Below, one piece after another: positions 8,595-17,072 of a stretch of DNA of 39,447 bases. The position numbers and the translations under genes were made by a program. Origin of the DNA: Candidatus Actinomarinales bacterium. Its GTDB lineage: Bacteria; Actinomycetota; Acidimicrobiia; Actinomarinales; Actinomarinaceae. The stretch is taken from assembly GCA_004214055.1 (NCBI GenBank), contig SGYT01000006.1, forward strand, positions 1-39,447. The letters run 5' to 3'. Under the pieces are notes generated by a model that worked only from the letters and a program-made list of their open reading frames with translations, was not told where the DNA came from and made no database searches. How positions within the stretch are numbered: position 1 is the first letter of the stretch; each line of letters begins with the position of its first letter.

Positions 8595-9263
8595 TTACAC
8601 TTCCATAACTTTATTATAAAATTCTGGTGGTGATGATTTAAAACTGAAGTTTTTTTTAAATAAAGTAAAATTTAATACATGGGAGTGTAGGCAAATTGCA
8701 AAAGAATTAATTAGATCATTTCTTTTTGCACCATATAAAGTGTCATTAACTATTGGAGCATTTAAATACTCCATTTGAACTCTTACTTGGTGATTTCGTC
8801 CAGTAATTAAGTCGATTAAAACTAATGAATGCTTATGTGTCGAATTAATAATCTCATATTCAGATATTGACATTCTTCCATTCTTAGCTACAGCTCTTTT
8901 TGATCTATTTGATTCAGACCGTTTTAAGGGTAATTCTATTTTTCCAGTTTCAGATGGAAGATGACCTTCTACTATCGCTAAATATTTTTTATTAACTTTT
9001 CTATCTTTGAATTCATTTTTCAAATATTTATATGTTTCATTGTTTAATGCACATACTATAAGTCCAGATGTTACTCTATCCAACCTATGCACTATTCCTT
9101 CCCTATTTTCTTCTCCCCAATCTTTTATTTCTGGTTTAATTTCAATCAAATAATCTCTTAACGTTTTTTCGTTAGATTTATTATTTGGATGAGTTAATAA
9201 ACCATTAGGTTTGTTAAAAACTATAAAGTCATCGTTTTGAAATTTTATTTCTATATTATTTAT
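8595..9263 (-). CDS. RluA-family pseudouridine synthase with possible AUA start
   Basis: The core is clear: GIVHRLDRVTSGL carries the catalytic Asp of the RluA/RluD family, followed by RVNKKYLAIVEG-like and LIDLITGRNHQVRVQM motifs. The first conventional start is a TTG at 9149 (184 residues), but the frame upstream still encodes the expected first strand and motif, DDFIVFNKPNGLLTHP. This stretch contains no ATG, GTG or TTG before the stop at 9267-9269. An ATA codon at 9263-9261 lies 7 nt after GGAG (9274-9271), so I extend to it, giving 222 residues with catalytic Asp62. There is no room for an S4 domain. It overlaps the lspA end by 8 bp. The family is sure; the start is inferred. Confidence 0.85.
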   Translation of the reverse strand: MNNIEIKFQNDDFIVFNKPNGLLTHPNNKSNEKTLRDYLIEIKPEIKDWGEENREGIVHRLDRVTSGLIVCALNNETYKYLKNEFKDRKVNKKYLAIVEGHLPSETGKIELPLKRSESNRSKRAVAKNGRMSISEYEIINSTHKHSLVLIDLITGRNHQVRVQMEYLNAPIVNDTLYGAKRNDLINSFAICLHSHVLNFTLFKKNFSFKSSPPEFYNKVMEV

Positions 9264-9714
9264 TTTTTAACTCCGAGAGTATCAATAAACATATACCAAT
9301 AGTTATATATGTATCCGCAAAATTAAAGCTTGGAATAAAAAGTAGTTCAATAAAATCTGTAACTTTTCCATCATTTGATGTTATTAAATTATAAGCTCTT
9401 TCACCTAAATTACCAATTGCACCACCAAGTATCAAAATAAGAGAATAAAATTCCATTGATTTTGGCTCAACTTTAATGAATTGTGTAATTAGCCAAAATA
9501 AAACCATCAACGAAACAACGAATGTAATATTTGTTTTGTCACTAAAAAGTCCAAAAGCTATGCCAGTATTAAAAGTCAGATCTATAACTAATATATTCTC
9601 TATAATTACAGTTTCTTGAATATTATTAAGTCGTACAAAATATTTAATATAATTGTCTATTAAAGCCAGTAAAAAAGATAGCGTTAGCGGTTTAAATAGT
9701 TTATTAAGAATCAA
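9256..9714 (-). CDS. lspA: Lipoprotein signal peptidase (signal peptidase II)
   Basis: LspA cleaves signal peptides of diacylated prolipoproteins in the membrane. The family motifs are present: DNYIKYFV in the first helix region, FNTGIAFGLF, LGGAIGNLGERA, KVTDFIELLF and FNFADTYI, the last two carrying the catalytic aspartates. The usual NLxDR is NLGER here. The frame opens at an ATG at 9762, but that would overlap the dksA-like gene by 59 bp. A TTG at 9714 gives 152 residues, puts the first Asp at residue 20 as in typical LspA, and overlaps by 11 bp; a GTG at 9726 is also possible. The neighbours match the usual actinobacterial order. Confidence 0.93.
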   Translation of the reverse strand: MILNKLFKPLTLSFLLALIDNYIKYFVRLNNIQETVIIENILVIDLTFNTGIAFGLFSDKTNITFVVSLMVLFWLITQFIKVEPKSMEFYSLILILGGAIGNLGERAYNLITSNDGKVTDFIELLFIPSFNFADTYITIGICLLILSELKNK

Positions 9715-10081
9715 GTAATTCTGCACACTCTTTGCGTAAGGTTGCGTAAGGGAGAGCCTCAAGTCTAGCTACTGGAATAGGTTCACCACAATTTTCACAA
9801 TCTCCGTACTTTTTCTTCTTTATTAAAACTAATGCATGATCAATTTGGTTTAATAAATGTTTTGTGTTTTCATCAAGGGTTAACTCTTTTTCCAATTCAA
9901 ATGCCATGGAACCACCATCAGCTGAAGTTGGATCTGGGCTTCTTTCAGCTGATGCTTCAGAAATTCTAATATTTTCTCTTTCCTGTTGATGTTGTTCCAA
10001 CATTGTTAAAAGCTGTTCACGTTCAGCTAACAGTCTTTTTTCAAATTTCTTTATAGTATTTGGTGCAAGTTTTCTAGCCAT
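9704..10081 (-). CDS. DksA/TraR-family zinc-finger protein lacking one cysteine
   Basis: The 125-residue protein has a long N-terminal helical hairpin rich in Arg, Glu and Gln (10-45), an acidic linker, a second helix (about 60-90) and the motif YGDCENCGEPIPVARLEALPY (92-112). This is the actinobacterial DksA/TraR-like family, whose members bind RNA polymerase or act as small regulators. The usual zinc site is C-X2-C-X17-C-X2-C. Here Cys95, Cys98 and Cys119 are present, but the third position is Arg116, so the finger has three cysteines. It is the first gene of the run to dnaE and is divergent from ileS. Confidence 0.9.
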   Translation of the reverse strand: MARKLAPNTIKKFEKRLLAEREQLLTMLEQHQQERENIRISEASAERSPDPTSADGGSMAFELEKELTLDENTKHLLNQIDHALVLIKKKKYGDCENCGEPIPVARLEALPYATLRKECAELLDS

Positions 10082-10187
10082 ATTTTTCTTGTTAATTAAT
10101 GTATCTTACTAAATATTTTTAAAAATAAGAAAATTATATAAATTATTTAATTGTTAATTAAAACAGTGTTTTTCTCAATAAACCCTT

Positions 10188-10193
10188 TAAAAT
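10188..10193 (+). promoter_or_regulatory. Putative ileS -10 box
   Basis: TAAAAT ends 9 nt before the ileS ATG, so the transcript would have almost no untranslated leader. The 121-bp gap between dksA-like and ileS is very AT-rich, and I see no convincing -35 box and no T-box riboswitch. Confidence 0.3.
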
Positions 10194-10202
10194 CTTAAAG
10201 AT

Positions 10203-13200
10203 ATGTTCAAAAGAGTTGATAACAACATTGATTTAGCAAAAAATGAAGATAAAACAGCTAAATATTGGGATGAAATTAATGCATTCCAAAAATCAATTGA
10301 AAATAGAAAAGATGCAAAAATATTTAGATTCTATGATGGGCCTCCATTTCCCACTGGAAGTCCACATTATGGGAATTTATTAGCAGGAGTCATTAAAGAT
10401 ATCGTGCCGAGATATTGGACTATGAGGGGCTATTACGTTGAGAGAAGATTTGGTTGGGACGTACATGGATTACCAATTGAAATGGAAGTCCAAAAAGAAC
10501 TAGGACTTGAGGATCCCCAACAAATTGATGATTATGGAATTGATAAATTTAATGAAGCATGTAGATCTCAAGTCCAAACAAATACTGAAAACTGGGAAAG
10601 AGTAACAAGGAAAATTGGTAGATGGGTTGATTTCGATAATGATTATAAGACTATGGATCTTGATTTTATGGAAAGTGTTTGGTGGGTATTTAAAGAATTG
10701 TGGGAAAATAATTTAATTTATAAAGATTATAAAGTCTTACCTTATTCATGGGCTGCTGCAACTCCTCTTTCAAATTTCGAAGCAAACATGGATTATCGAG
10801 ATATTGAGGATCCTTCTATATTCTTTACCCTAAAAGCAAGAACCGATCACAATAAAATAAAAAAAGATGATGAGTTTCTTGTGTGGACTACTACTCCATG
10901 GTGTATCCCTGGAAACCTGGCAATTGCAATCGGAAATAATATAAAATATTCAAGAGTTTTATTAAACAGAAAACATTATTGGATAGCTACTGAGAGGCTT
11001 GAAGAATTAAAAGAACATGATTATGAAATAGTTGATGAGTCGATTGGCTCAGAATTAGTAGGTGGTGAATACATTCCAGCTTATGATGAGTACGAAAATG
11101 AATATTTAAATGGGGCTTTCAGAATTATCCATAGCGATGATACTAATACTGAGTCTGGATCTGGATTGGTTTCTCAAGCACCTGCTTACGGTGAAAGTGA
11201 TTTTTATGCTTTAAAAAAAGGAGGTATTGATGTAATTGTTGATCCCGTAACACTTTCTGGAAAGTTTGATGAAACAATAAAAGGCTTAGAGAATAAGTTT
11301 GTTAAAGATGCTGATACAAATATTATGGAGCAACTAGAAGAAAGGAATTTATTATTTAGCCGAACAACTGAGACACATTCATACCCATTCTGTTGGAGAA
11401 CTGGTGAACCATTAATATACAAAGCTATACCAACTTGGTTTGTTAGTGTAGAAAAGATTAGAGAAAGGATGGTTGAACTTAATAATAGTACACATTGGGT
11501 TCCTGGTTTTATAGGAGAAAAGCGATTTTCTAACTGGTTAGCAAATGCAAGAGATTGGGCTATTAGTAGAAATAGGTATTGGGGAAGCTGTATCCCAGTT
11601 TGGATTAATATAGAAGACCCGGAAGATTTGATATGTTTAGGGTCTATAGAGGAGCTTGAGTTACTAAGTGGTGAAAAAATTACTGACTTGCATAAACATT
11701 TTCTTGATGATGTAGAGTTAAAAATAGATGGAAAAACTTATAGAAGAACACCAGAAGTATTAGATTGCTGGTTTGAGTCGGGCTCAATGCCCTACGGCCA
11801 GCAACATTATCCATTTGAAAATAAGGACCTATTCATGGAAGGTTTTCCAGCTGATTTTATTGCAGAAGGTCTAGATCAGACAAGAGGATGGTTTTATACC
11901 CTGACTGTTCTTTCAGTAGCATTATTTGACTCTGTTGCTTTTAAGAATTGTATTACGACTGGAATGATTCTTGCTGAGGATGGAAGAAAGATGAGCAAAA
12001 GTTTAAAAAACTACCCTGATCCTGAAGAATTGTTAAATACATATGGAGGCGACAGTCTTAGAGCTTACTTAATAAATTCACCTGTGGTTAGAGGAGAGCC
12101 TTTAAGGTTTTCGGAAGAAGGAGTAAAGCTAGTTACAAGGAATGTAATACTTCCTTTATGGAACAGTTATTCCTTTTTTTCAAACTATGCTAATGCCGAT
12201 GAAATTACATTAGAAGAACTTTCTTCAGCATCTCCTGTCCACGAAAGACCTTTAATGGATCAATGGATTATTTCAACACTTCAATCATTAATTAAAACGG
12301 TTAACGAAAAAATGGAAAATTATTATCTTTATGAAGTAATTCCACCTCTAATGAACTTTATAGATGAATTAACGAATTGGTACGTAAGGTCAAATAGAAA
12401 AAGATTTTGGAAGGAAAGAGGGAAGGATGATTTAGATAAAATAAATGCATTTAAAACATTGCACGAAGTATTAATAGATTTTTCAAAAACAATGGCTCCC
12501 GTTTTACCTTTTATTTGTGAAGAAATCTATCAAGGATTAACAAATGACAAAAATAAAAGTATCCACTTTGAGAACTACCCAGAGTCAAATGATGAATTAA
12601 TTAATCTAGATTTAGAAAAAGAAATGGATATAGCTAAAAATATTATCAAATCAGTTAGAAACATTAGAATTAATGTAGACATTCCAAATAAACAACCATT
12701 GAAAAATTTAAAAATAGTCACCAAAGACTCTAAAAAGATACACCAGATAACAAATGTAAAAGATATTATTCTTAACGAATTAAATATTAAAGATATATCT
12801 TTTGATGATGATTATCAAAGTTGGGTTAAGTATGAATGTAAACCTAATTATGCTTCTTTAGGTCCAAAACTTGGTAAAGAAATTACCAAATTTTCAAAAT
12901 TTTTATCTGAATTAAGTGAGGACGATATTGAAAAATTAATAAATATTAATTATTTATATTTTAATGATAAAAAAATAAGCATTACAGATATAGATATAAG
13001 ACTTACAAAAAAAGAAGATAAGATAAATCAAGAAGTAGTAGATGATTTTTCTGTATATCTTGATATTGAAATTGATGACGAATTGTTATTAGAAAGAGTG
13101 TCGAGAGAACTAGTTTCAACAATCCAAAAACAAAGAAAGGATATGGGTTTTGATATTACTGATAGAATTGTGCTTAATATCTCAACACAAGATGAGATTG

Positions 13201-13334
13201 TACTATCCTCTATTGAAAAATTTAAAGATTATATTCTGAATGAAACACTTACTAAAGAATTCCACACTTTTGAGAATAAAGGTGGAAATAAGATTCTAGA
13301 TTATTTTGTAGATACTGAATTAAAGAAAATCTAA
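10203..13334 (+). CDS. ileS: Isoleucyl-tRNA synthetase (long eukaryote-like type)
   Basis: This 1043-residue enzyme charges tRNA-Ile. It carries the HIGH-type motif as HYGN in FPTGSPHYGNLL (49-60), the zinc-free N-terminal sequence RFGWDVHGLPIE, an inserted CP1 editing domain (WTTTPWCIPGNLA and later), and KMSKS at 596-600. The length, the HYGN form and the lack of a C-terminal CxxC zinc finger mark the second bacterial type, related to eukaryotic and archaeal enzymes and often less sensitive to mupirocin. It sits alone on the plus strand between yggT and the dksA-like gene. Its stop overlaps the convergent yggT stop by 4 bp (CTAA). Confidence 0.97.
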   Translation: MFKRVDNNIDLAKNEDKTAKYWDEINAFQKSIENRKDAKIFRFYDGPPFPTGSPHYGNLLAGVIKDIVPRYWTMRGYYVERRFGWDVHGLPIEMEVQKELGLEDPQQIDDYGIDKFNEACRSQVQTNTENWERVTRKIGRWVDFDNDYKTMDLDFMESVWWVFKELWENNLIYKDYKVLPYSWAAATPLSNFEANMDYRDIEDPSIFFTLKARTDHNKIKKDDEFLVWTTTPWCIPGNLAIAIGNNIKYSRVLLNRKHYWIATERLEELKEHDYEIVDESIGSELVGGEYIPAYDEYENEYLNGAFRIIHSDDTNTESGSGLVSQAPAYGESDFYALKKGGIDVIVDPVTLSGKFDETIKGLENKFVKDADTNIMEQLEERNLLFSRTTETHSYPFCWRTGEPLIYKAIPTWFVSVEKIRERMVELNNSTHWVPGFIGEKRFSNWLANARDWAISRNRYWGSCIPVWINIEDPEDLICLGSIEELELLSGEKITDLHKHFLDDVELKIDGKTYRRTPEVLDCWFESGSMPYGQQHYPFENKDLFMEGFPADFIAEGLDQTRGWFYTLTVLSVALFDSVAFKNCITTGMILAEDGRKMSKSLKNYPDPEELLNTYGGDSLRAYLINSPVVRGEPLRFSEEGVKLVTRNVILPLWNSYSFFSNYANADEITLEELSSASPVHERPLMDQWIISTLQSLIKTVNEKMENYYLYEVIPPLMNFIDELTNWYVRSNRKRFWKERGKDDLDKINAFKTLHEVLIDFSKTMAPVLPFICEEIYQGLTNDKNKSIHFENYPESNDELINLDLEKEMDIAKNIIKSVRNIRINVDIPNKQPLKNLKIVTKDSKKIHQITNVKDIILNELNIKDISFDDDYQSWVKYECKPNYASLGPKLGKEITKFSKFLSELSEDDIEKLININYLYFNDKKISITDIDIRLTKKEDKINQEVVDDFSVYLDIEIDDELLLERVSRELVSTIQKQRKDMGFDITDRIVLNISTQDEIVLSSIEKFKDYILNETLTKEFHTFENKGGNKILDYFVDTELKKI

Positions 13335-13600
13335 GAACATAGAAAATTAAAAACCATTGGGTAAATAAAACCAACCCCCAGAATAAGAATAATCGGTGAT
13401 AAATCTAGACCAGCCATACCAATTCTAACTGTTGGTATTACAGATCTTATTGGGGCTAAAATTCGATTATAAAATTGATCCAATATACTTTTAATTTGTC
13501 CAATTGGGTGTTCTTGTGGAATTTGTACCCAAGATAGAATAATCCATAAAAATAAAGAGTAACGAAATAAATTATAAGATAATTCAAGTAAGCTACACAT
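13331..13600 (-). CDS. yggT: YggT-family membrane protein
   Basis: The 89-residue protein has two hydrophobic helices (about 5-25 and 67-87) around the conserved YNRILAPIRSVIPTVRIG segment and the LDLSPIILILG motif of the YggT family. Members are often encoded next to sepF and are thought to act in division or osmotic tolerance, but the role is not settled. It starts 8 bp inside the sepF end and is the last gene of the division cluster; divIVA, which often follows, is absent. Confidence 0.92.
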   Translation of the reverse strand: MCSLLELSYNLFRYSLFLWIILSWVQIPQEHPIGQIKSILDQFYNRILAPIRSVIPTVRIGMAGLDLSPIILILGVGFIYPMVFNFLCS

Positions 13601-14030
13601 TTATTTTATATAGCCCTAATTCCTGTAGCCTCTCTCTTTCATCAGAAGGTAATGAAGAATTAGAAGGCAAAATTAAAAAAACACCATCTCTATTAATTGA
13701 CCTTAACTTTGCATTGCTTATAAAAGCCATCCCAGTAACAAAATCTAATATTCGTCTTCTCTCAATTTGGTCTTCTATATCTCTTATATCCATAGCAACA
13801 ATAAATTCTTCCTTTATAGCGTCACCAAGGTTATGTATTTCAGAAAAATTTTTTAATACTTTAATTTCAACCTCGTCCTTTGGTTGATGTATTCTTAAAT
13901 CACCTGCATATTCTTCGCTTGCAAATCTATTTTCTGATGATGGCCTTACTGTTGTTGTAGATTCGTCAATATACTGCTCAATTGAGCTGGGTTGTTTCAA
14001 ACCTATTGAAATAAGAAATTTTTCTAACAT
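13593..14030 (-). CDS. sepF: SepF cell division protein
   Basis: SepF binds FtsZ and the membrane and substitutes for FtsA as the membrane tether in actinobacteria. The 145-residue protein has a short N-terminal amphipathic segment (MLEKFLISIGL), a variable linker (15-50) and the compact SepF core (about 52-143) with VAMDIRDIEDQIERRRILDF and GMAFISNAKLRSINRDGVFLILP. Its ATG shares one base with the yggS stop (TAATG), so the two are probably translated together. No ftsA is present in the cluster. Confidence 0.96.
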   Translation of the reverse strand: MLEKFLISIGLKQPSSIEQYIDESTTTVRPSSENRFASEEYAGDLRIHQPKDEVEIKVLKNFSEIHNLGDAIKEEFIVAMDIRDIEDQIERRRILDFVTGMAFISNAKLRSINRDGVFLILPSNSSLPSDERERLQELGLYKINV

Positions 14031-14644
14031 TAATTAAAAATTTTACTACCTACACGAATTATTGTAGCACCATAATCTAAAGCAACTTGATAATCATTAG
14101 ACATACCCATTGAAAGCTCTCCAATATAGTTTTTATAGTTATCCTTAATTTTCTGATTAATTTTCTGCATTTTAGCAAATGCAATATTCGATTCATTTTC
14201 TAAACTAGGTATGCACATTATTCCAACAGGAAAATAACTAAATTCATCAAATATGCTAAAAAACATATCTACTTCTTCTATCTTTATTCCACTTTTGTTA
14301 GGATCATTATCTATATTTACCTGAACAAATATTTTTTGGCCAAAATAGTTTTCATCAATTATTCTTGCTTCTTTTATTCTTGATAATGTGTGAATAGAAA
14401 TACAATTTTTCATAATTTCTGATATTTTTCTTGATTGTAAGGGAGCTATAAAATGGAACTTTCCATCTTTTATCTTCTTTTTATGTTCTAGTAATTGTTC
14501 TAATCTGTTTTCACCAAATTCTCTGAATCCTAAATTATATATTTTTTCAATATCTTCAATTTTCTTATCTTTTATTACAGGTAATAGTTGAGCATCGTAT
14601 TTTCTAACTAAATTACTTATATTGTCTAAAGATTCTAAATCCAT
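14030..14644 (-). CDS. yggS: YggS/PLPBP-family PLP-binding protein
   Basis: The PLP homeostasis family is recognised by LGFREFGENRLEQ, IAPLQSRKI (usually HFIGxLQxNK) and the C-terminal SMGMSNDYQVALDYGAT followed by IRVGSKIF. The PLP lysine is probably Lys25 in PVIKDKK (usually VSK). I chose the ATG at 14644 (204 residues) because GGAG lies 6 nt upstream of it; an ATG at 14656 is in frame but that GGAG would then be coding. It overlaps pgeF by 10 bp. Confidence 0.93.
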   Translation of the reverse strand: MDLESLDNISNLVRKYDAQLLPVIKDKKIEDIEKIYNLGFREFGENRLEQLLEHKKKIKDGKFHFIAPLQSRKISEIMKNCISIHTLSRIKEARIIDENYFGQKIFVQVNIDNDPNKSGIKIEEVDMFFSIFDEFSYFPVGIMCIPSLENESNIAFAKMQKINQKIKDNYKNYIGELSMGMSNDYQVALDYGATIIRVGSKIFN

Positions 14645-15204
14645 AAAAAACTCCATTGTCTGTTGTTCGTTTTATCTCTTCTGTATGAGTTATATTTTTT
14701 ATCTTCAATAGTACATTTGTCAATAATCTCTAAGTCAATAATATTTTTTTCGCAAAACTCTTCTATTTCTTTACTTAGGTTTAAATAAATTATATTGTTG
14801 TACGTACAACATTGCTTTTTAAATTTTGTTTCTAAATCTTTTTTAACTTCATAACAGCACTCTTGCGCATGTGGTCCTATAGATATTTTTAATTTTGATA
14901 AATTAAATTTTGAGATAGTTTTATAGAATATATTATTTTCTAATCCTTTCCAACCTATGTGTATTACACCAACTTTCTCTTCATCAGATATAAGAACAGG
15001 CATACAATCTGCTGTTTTAACTATTAAAGTTAATTTTTTTTCTCTAGTAATTAAAGCATCGGCTTGATAATCACCTGGTTCGTCAATTTCTAAAAAAACA
15101 TCACTATGTGATTGTTCCATTGTTGCTAATTCTAAACCAGTAGGTATTTCGAAATCGAATGCTTCGTTAAATTGTCCGTTTGAGATTAGTTTAGAATGGA
15201 TCAT
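14635..15204 (-). CDS. pgeF: PgeF/YfiH-family laccase-domain protein
   Basis: The family signature residues are all present: QSHSD (31-35, His33), KTADCMPVLI (Cys67), IHIGWKG (His82), IGPHAQECCYEV and the C-terminal YNSYRRDKTNNRQWSFL. These His and Cys residues bind metal or form the active site. In E. coli, PgeF removes wrongly inserted L-Ser from UDP-MurNAc, protecting peptidoglycan synthesis; other members act on purine nucleosides. The protein is rather short at 189 residues. Its ATG overlaps the ftsZ stop as ATGA, and its place right after ftsZ fits a cell wall role. Confidence 0.93.
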   Translation of the reverse strand: MIHSKLISNGQFNEAFDFEIPTGLELATMEQSHSDVFLEIDEPGDYQADALITREKKLTLIVKTADCMPVLISDEEKVGVIHIGWKGLENNIFYKTISKFNLSKLKISIGPHAQECCYEVKKDLETKFKKQCCTYNNIIYLNLSKEIEEFCEKNIIDLEIIDKCTIEDKKYNSYRRDKTNNRQWSFLWI

Positions 15205-16271
15205 CCTCTGATGAAATCAGGGAGACCATCACCTCCACTACCTTCATCACCCTCATCCAAGCCAGTTGGACGCCTATTAGGTCTTGGGCCAAACCCCGCT
15301 GCTACAACTGTCACTTCTACAGCATCGCCTAAAGTATCATCAACAAGATGACCGAAGATAATCTCTGCATTATCATCAGCTCTTTCTGTAATAACTCTGG
15401 CAGCTTCATTAACTTCTTGTAACTTAAGATCTTCTGAACCTGCAATTGTTATAAGCACACCTTCTGCACCATCCATATTAGCTTCAAGTAGGGGTGATGA
15501 GATAGCAGCTTGAGCAGCATTTGGAGCTCTTTGTTCTCCTGTAGATTTACCTATACCTAAAACGGCATTTCCTGCATCTTTTAATATTGTTCTTACATCA
15601 GCAAAGTCAACATTTATAACTCCGGGATTTGTAATCAGACCAGTTATTCCTTTAACACCATTAGCTAAAATTTCATCAGATTTTAGATAAGCTTCACTAA
15701 TTTTAATATCTTTATCACTTATTTGTAACAATCTGTCATTTGGTATAACTATAAGAGTATCGACAACATCCCTTAGAGCTTGGATTCCTTCCTCAGCTTG
15801 TACTGACCTTCTTCTTCCTTCAAAACCGAAAGGTCTAGTTACAACACCTACTGTTAGGGCTCCTAATTCATGTGCTACATTTGCGAGAATTGGAGATGCT
15901 CCCGTACCTGTTCCTCCACCTTCTCCTGCAGCAATAAACACCATATCAGAGCCTTTTAAAGCTTCAACAATTAATTCTTCTGAGTCAACAGCTGCTTGTC
16001 TTCCAATTTCAGGATTTGCTCCAGCGCCTAATCCTCTAGTTGACTTTCTTCCTAAATCTAATTTTAAATCTGCTTTTGATCCGAGCAGGCTTTGAGCATC
16101 AGTATTGCATGCAACAAAATCTACACCCTTAATGCCTAGTTTGATCATTCTGTTCACAGCATTGGTTCCTCCGCCACCAACACCGACTACTTTAATTACA
16201 GCTGAATAATTTCTTGGTCTCATATTTAAATTAACACCTCTCTCTTTCGTATTATTTTTTTTTGTAGCCAT
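15201..16271 (-). CDS. ftsZ: Cell division GTPase FtsZ
   Basis: FtsZ polymerises into the division ring. The 356-residue protein has VGVGGGGTNAVNRMI (29-43), the tubulin signature GGGTGTG (118-124), IPNDRLL and the T7-loop region NVDFADV. The tail after residue about 325 is short, Gly/Asp-rich and ends in GLPDFIRG, a conserved C-terminal peptide of the kind that binds SepF. The start at 16271 has AAGGA 8 nt upstream. A candidate promoter of its own lies in the 97-bp gap behind ftsQ. Confidence 0.98.
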   Translation of the reverse strand: MATKKNNTKERGVNLNMRPRNYSAVIKVVGVGGGGTNAVNRMIKLGIKGVDFVACNTDAQSLLGSKADLKLDLGRKSTRGLGAGANPEIGRQAAVDSEELIVEALKGSDMVFIAAGEGGGTGTGASPILANVAHELGALTVGVVTRPFGFEGRRRSVQAEEGIQALRDVVDTLIVIPNDRLLQISDKDIKISEAYLKSDEILANGVKGITGLITNPGVINVDFADVRTILKDAGNAVLGIGKSTGEQRAPNAAQAAISSPLLEANMDGAEGVLITIAGSEDLKLQEVNEAARVITERADDNAEIIFGHLVDDTLGDAVEVTVVAAGFGPRPNRRPTGLDEGDEGSGGDGLPDFIRG

Positions 16272-16296
16272 TTTATAAATCCTTATTTTGAAGATA

Positions 16297-16325
16297 AGAA
16301 TATCATTGAAATATAACTAAAACAA
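16297..16325 (-). promoter_or_regulatory. Candidate ftsZ promoter
   Basis: On the minus strand TTGTTT (16325-16320) and TATTCT (16302-16297) are separated by 17 bp. Transcription would start near 16290, about 19 nt before the ftsZ ATG, leaving room for the AAGGA ribosome site (16284-16280). An extra ftsZ promoter inside the cluster is usual in bacteria, but both boxes deviate from consensus. Confidence 0.4.
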
Positions 16326-16343
16326 TATTTTTTATCATTTTTT

Positions 16344-16368
16344 TCTATATCTATACTTTAGATATAGA
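16344..16368 (-). repeat. Inverted repeat between ftsQ and ftsZ
   Basis: A perfect 9-bp inverted repeat, TCTATATCT / AGATATAGA, with a 7-nt loop begins directly after the ftsQ stop codon. In the minus-strand transcript it is followed by A residues, not a U tract, so it is not a standard terminator. It could be an RNA processing or stability element, or an operator. Confidence 0.5.
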
Positions 16369-17070
16369 TTATTTACACTTAGTTACAGCTCTAATCTCGT
16401 TTCCATCCTCACTATATATAAGTCTGATTTCCCCAGAGCATGGATTTTCAGCAATGTAGTAGCCAACAACTGATGCTTTTCTTGCAAGATCTGAAGGAGG
16501 TCCCATTGATACTTCAGTATCTAAATGGGATAAATAGAGGCCTTCCCCATCATACGTGACGTCTATGTTGTTTAGGTTTACCGAGTATTTTTTTAAAGTT
16601 AAAACAAAAGTTATTATCTCTTCGTAGAACCCCTCTCTTACCGGTCCATTTTCTATCACTACTTTTGCCAAGGTATCTATATCTTTGTCTCTTTCTAAAT
16701 AGAGATTTTTATAAAGAACTGATATAGCTGAAGGAACCTGTCTTTTATCTTCTATAGCTGCGATTCTATCAGACATGATTATATTTGTAATTAAAGTATC
16801 TGGGAGTTCCTTTCTTATAGAGATACTATCAACAGTAGGGTTGTCGTCATAGAAATCCTGAAAATAATAATCATCAACAAGCCAAATCGAAACGCCAACT
16901 AGTCTTTCAATGGAACTAAAATCGAGATCTTCATTTTCAATATATGATACATTAGAGACTCTATAAACAGTCGAAGAAAGATTAAAGAATATCAATATAA
17001 ATGTCAGTAACAAGGTAGAAAAAGCTAAAAATGTTTTAAAAGTTTGCCTTTCAATGTCGCTATAGTTCAT
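16369..17070 (-). CDS. ftsQ: FtsQ/DivIB cell division protein
   Basis: This 233-residue bitopic protein has a short cytoplasmic N-terminus, a membrane helix at about 15-32, then a POTRA-like region (VYRVSNVSYIENEDLDFSSI, about 35-100) and a beta domain. KELPDTLITNIIMSDRIAAIE matches the FtsQ pattern of a 'P-x-T-L' strand followed by 'R-x-P/A'. FtsQ joins FtsL and the FtsW-FtsI synthase in the divisome. It is placed between murB (2 bp gap) and ftsZ, its classic position. Confidence 0.93.
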   Translation of the reverse strand: MNYSDIERQTFKTFLAFSTLLLTFILIFFNLSSTVYRVSNVSYIENEDLDFSSIERLVGVSIWLVDDYYFQDFYDDNPTVDSISIRKELPDTLITNIIMSDRIAAIEDKRQVPSAISVLYKNLYLERDKDIDTLAKVVIENGPVREGFYEEIITFVLTLKKYSVNLNNIDVTYDGEGLYLSHLDTEVSMGPPSDLARKASVVGYYIAENPCSGEIRLIYSEDGNEIRAVTKCK

Positions 17071-17072
17071 AA

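Noticed and set aside
8574-8599. Inverted repeat TGTAAAT / ATTTACA between the rluA-like gene and dnaE
   Set aside because: Seven A/T-rich pairs with a 12-nt loop are easily formed by chance in this composition, and there is no U tract in the right place for a terminator.
10082-10202. Possible T-box riboswitch before ileS, as in many actinobacteria
   Set aside because: The gap is only 121 bp, AT-rich, and has no T-box consensus or suitable specifier stem.
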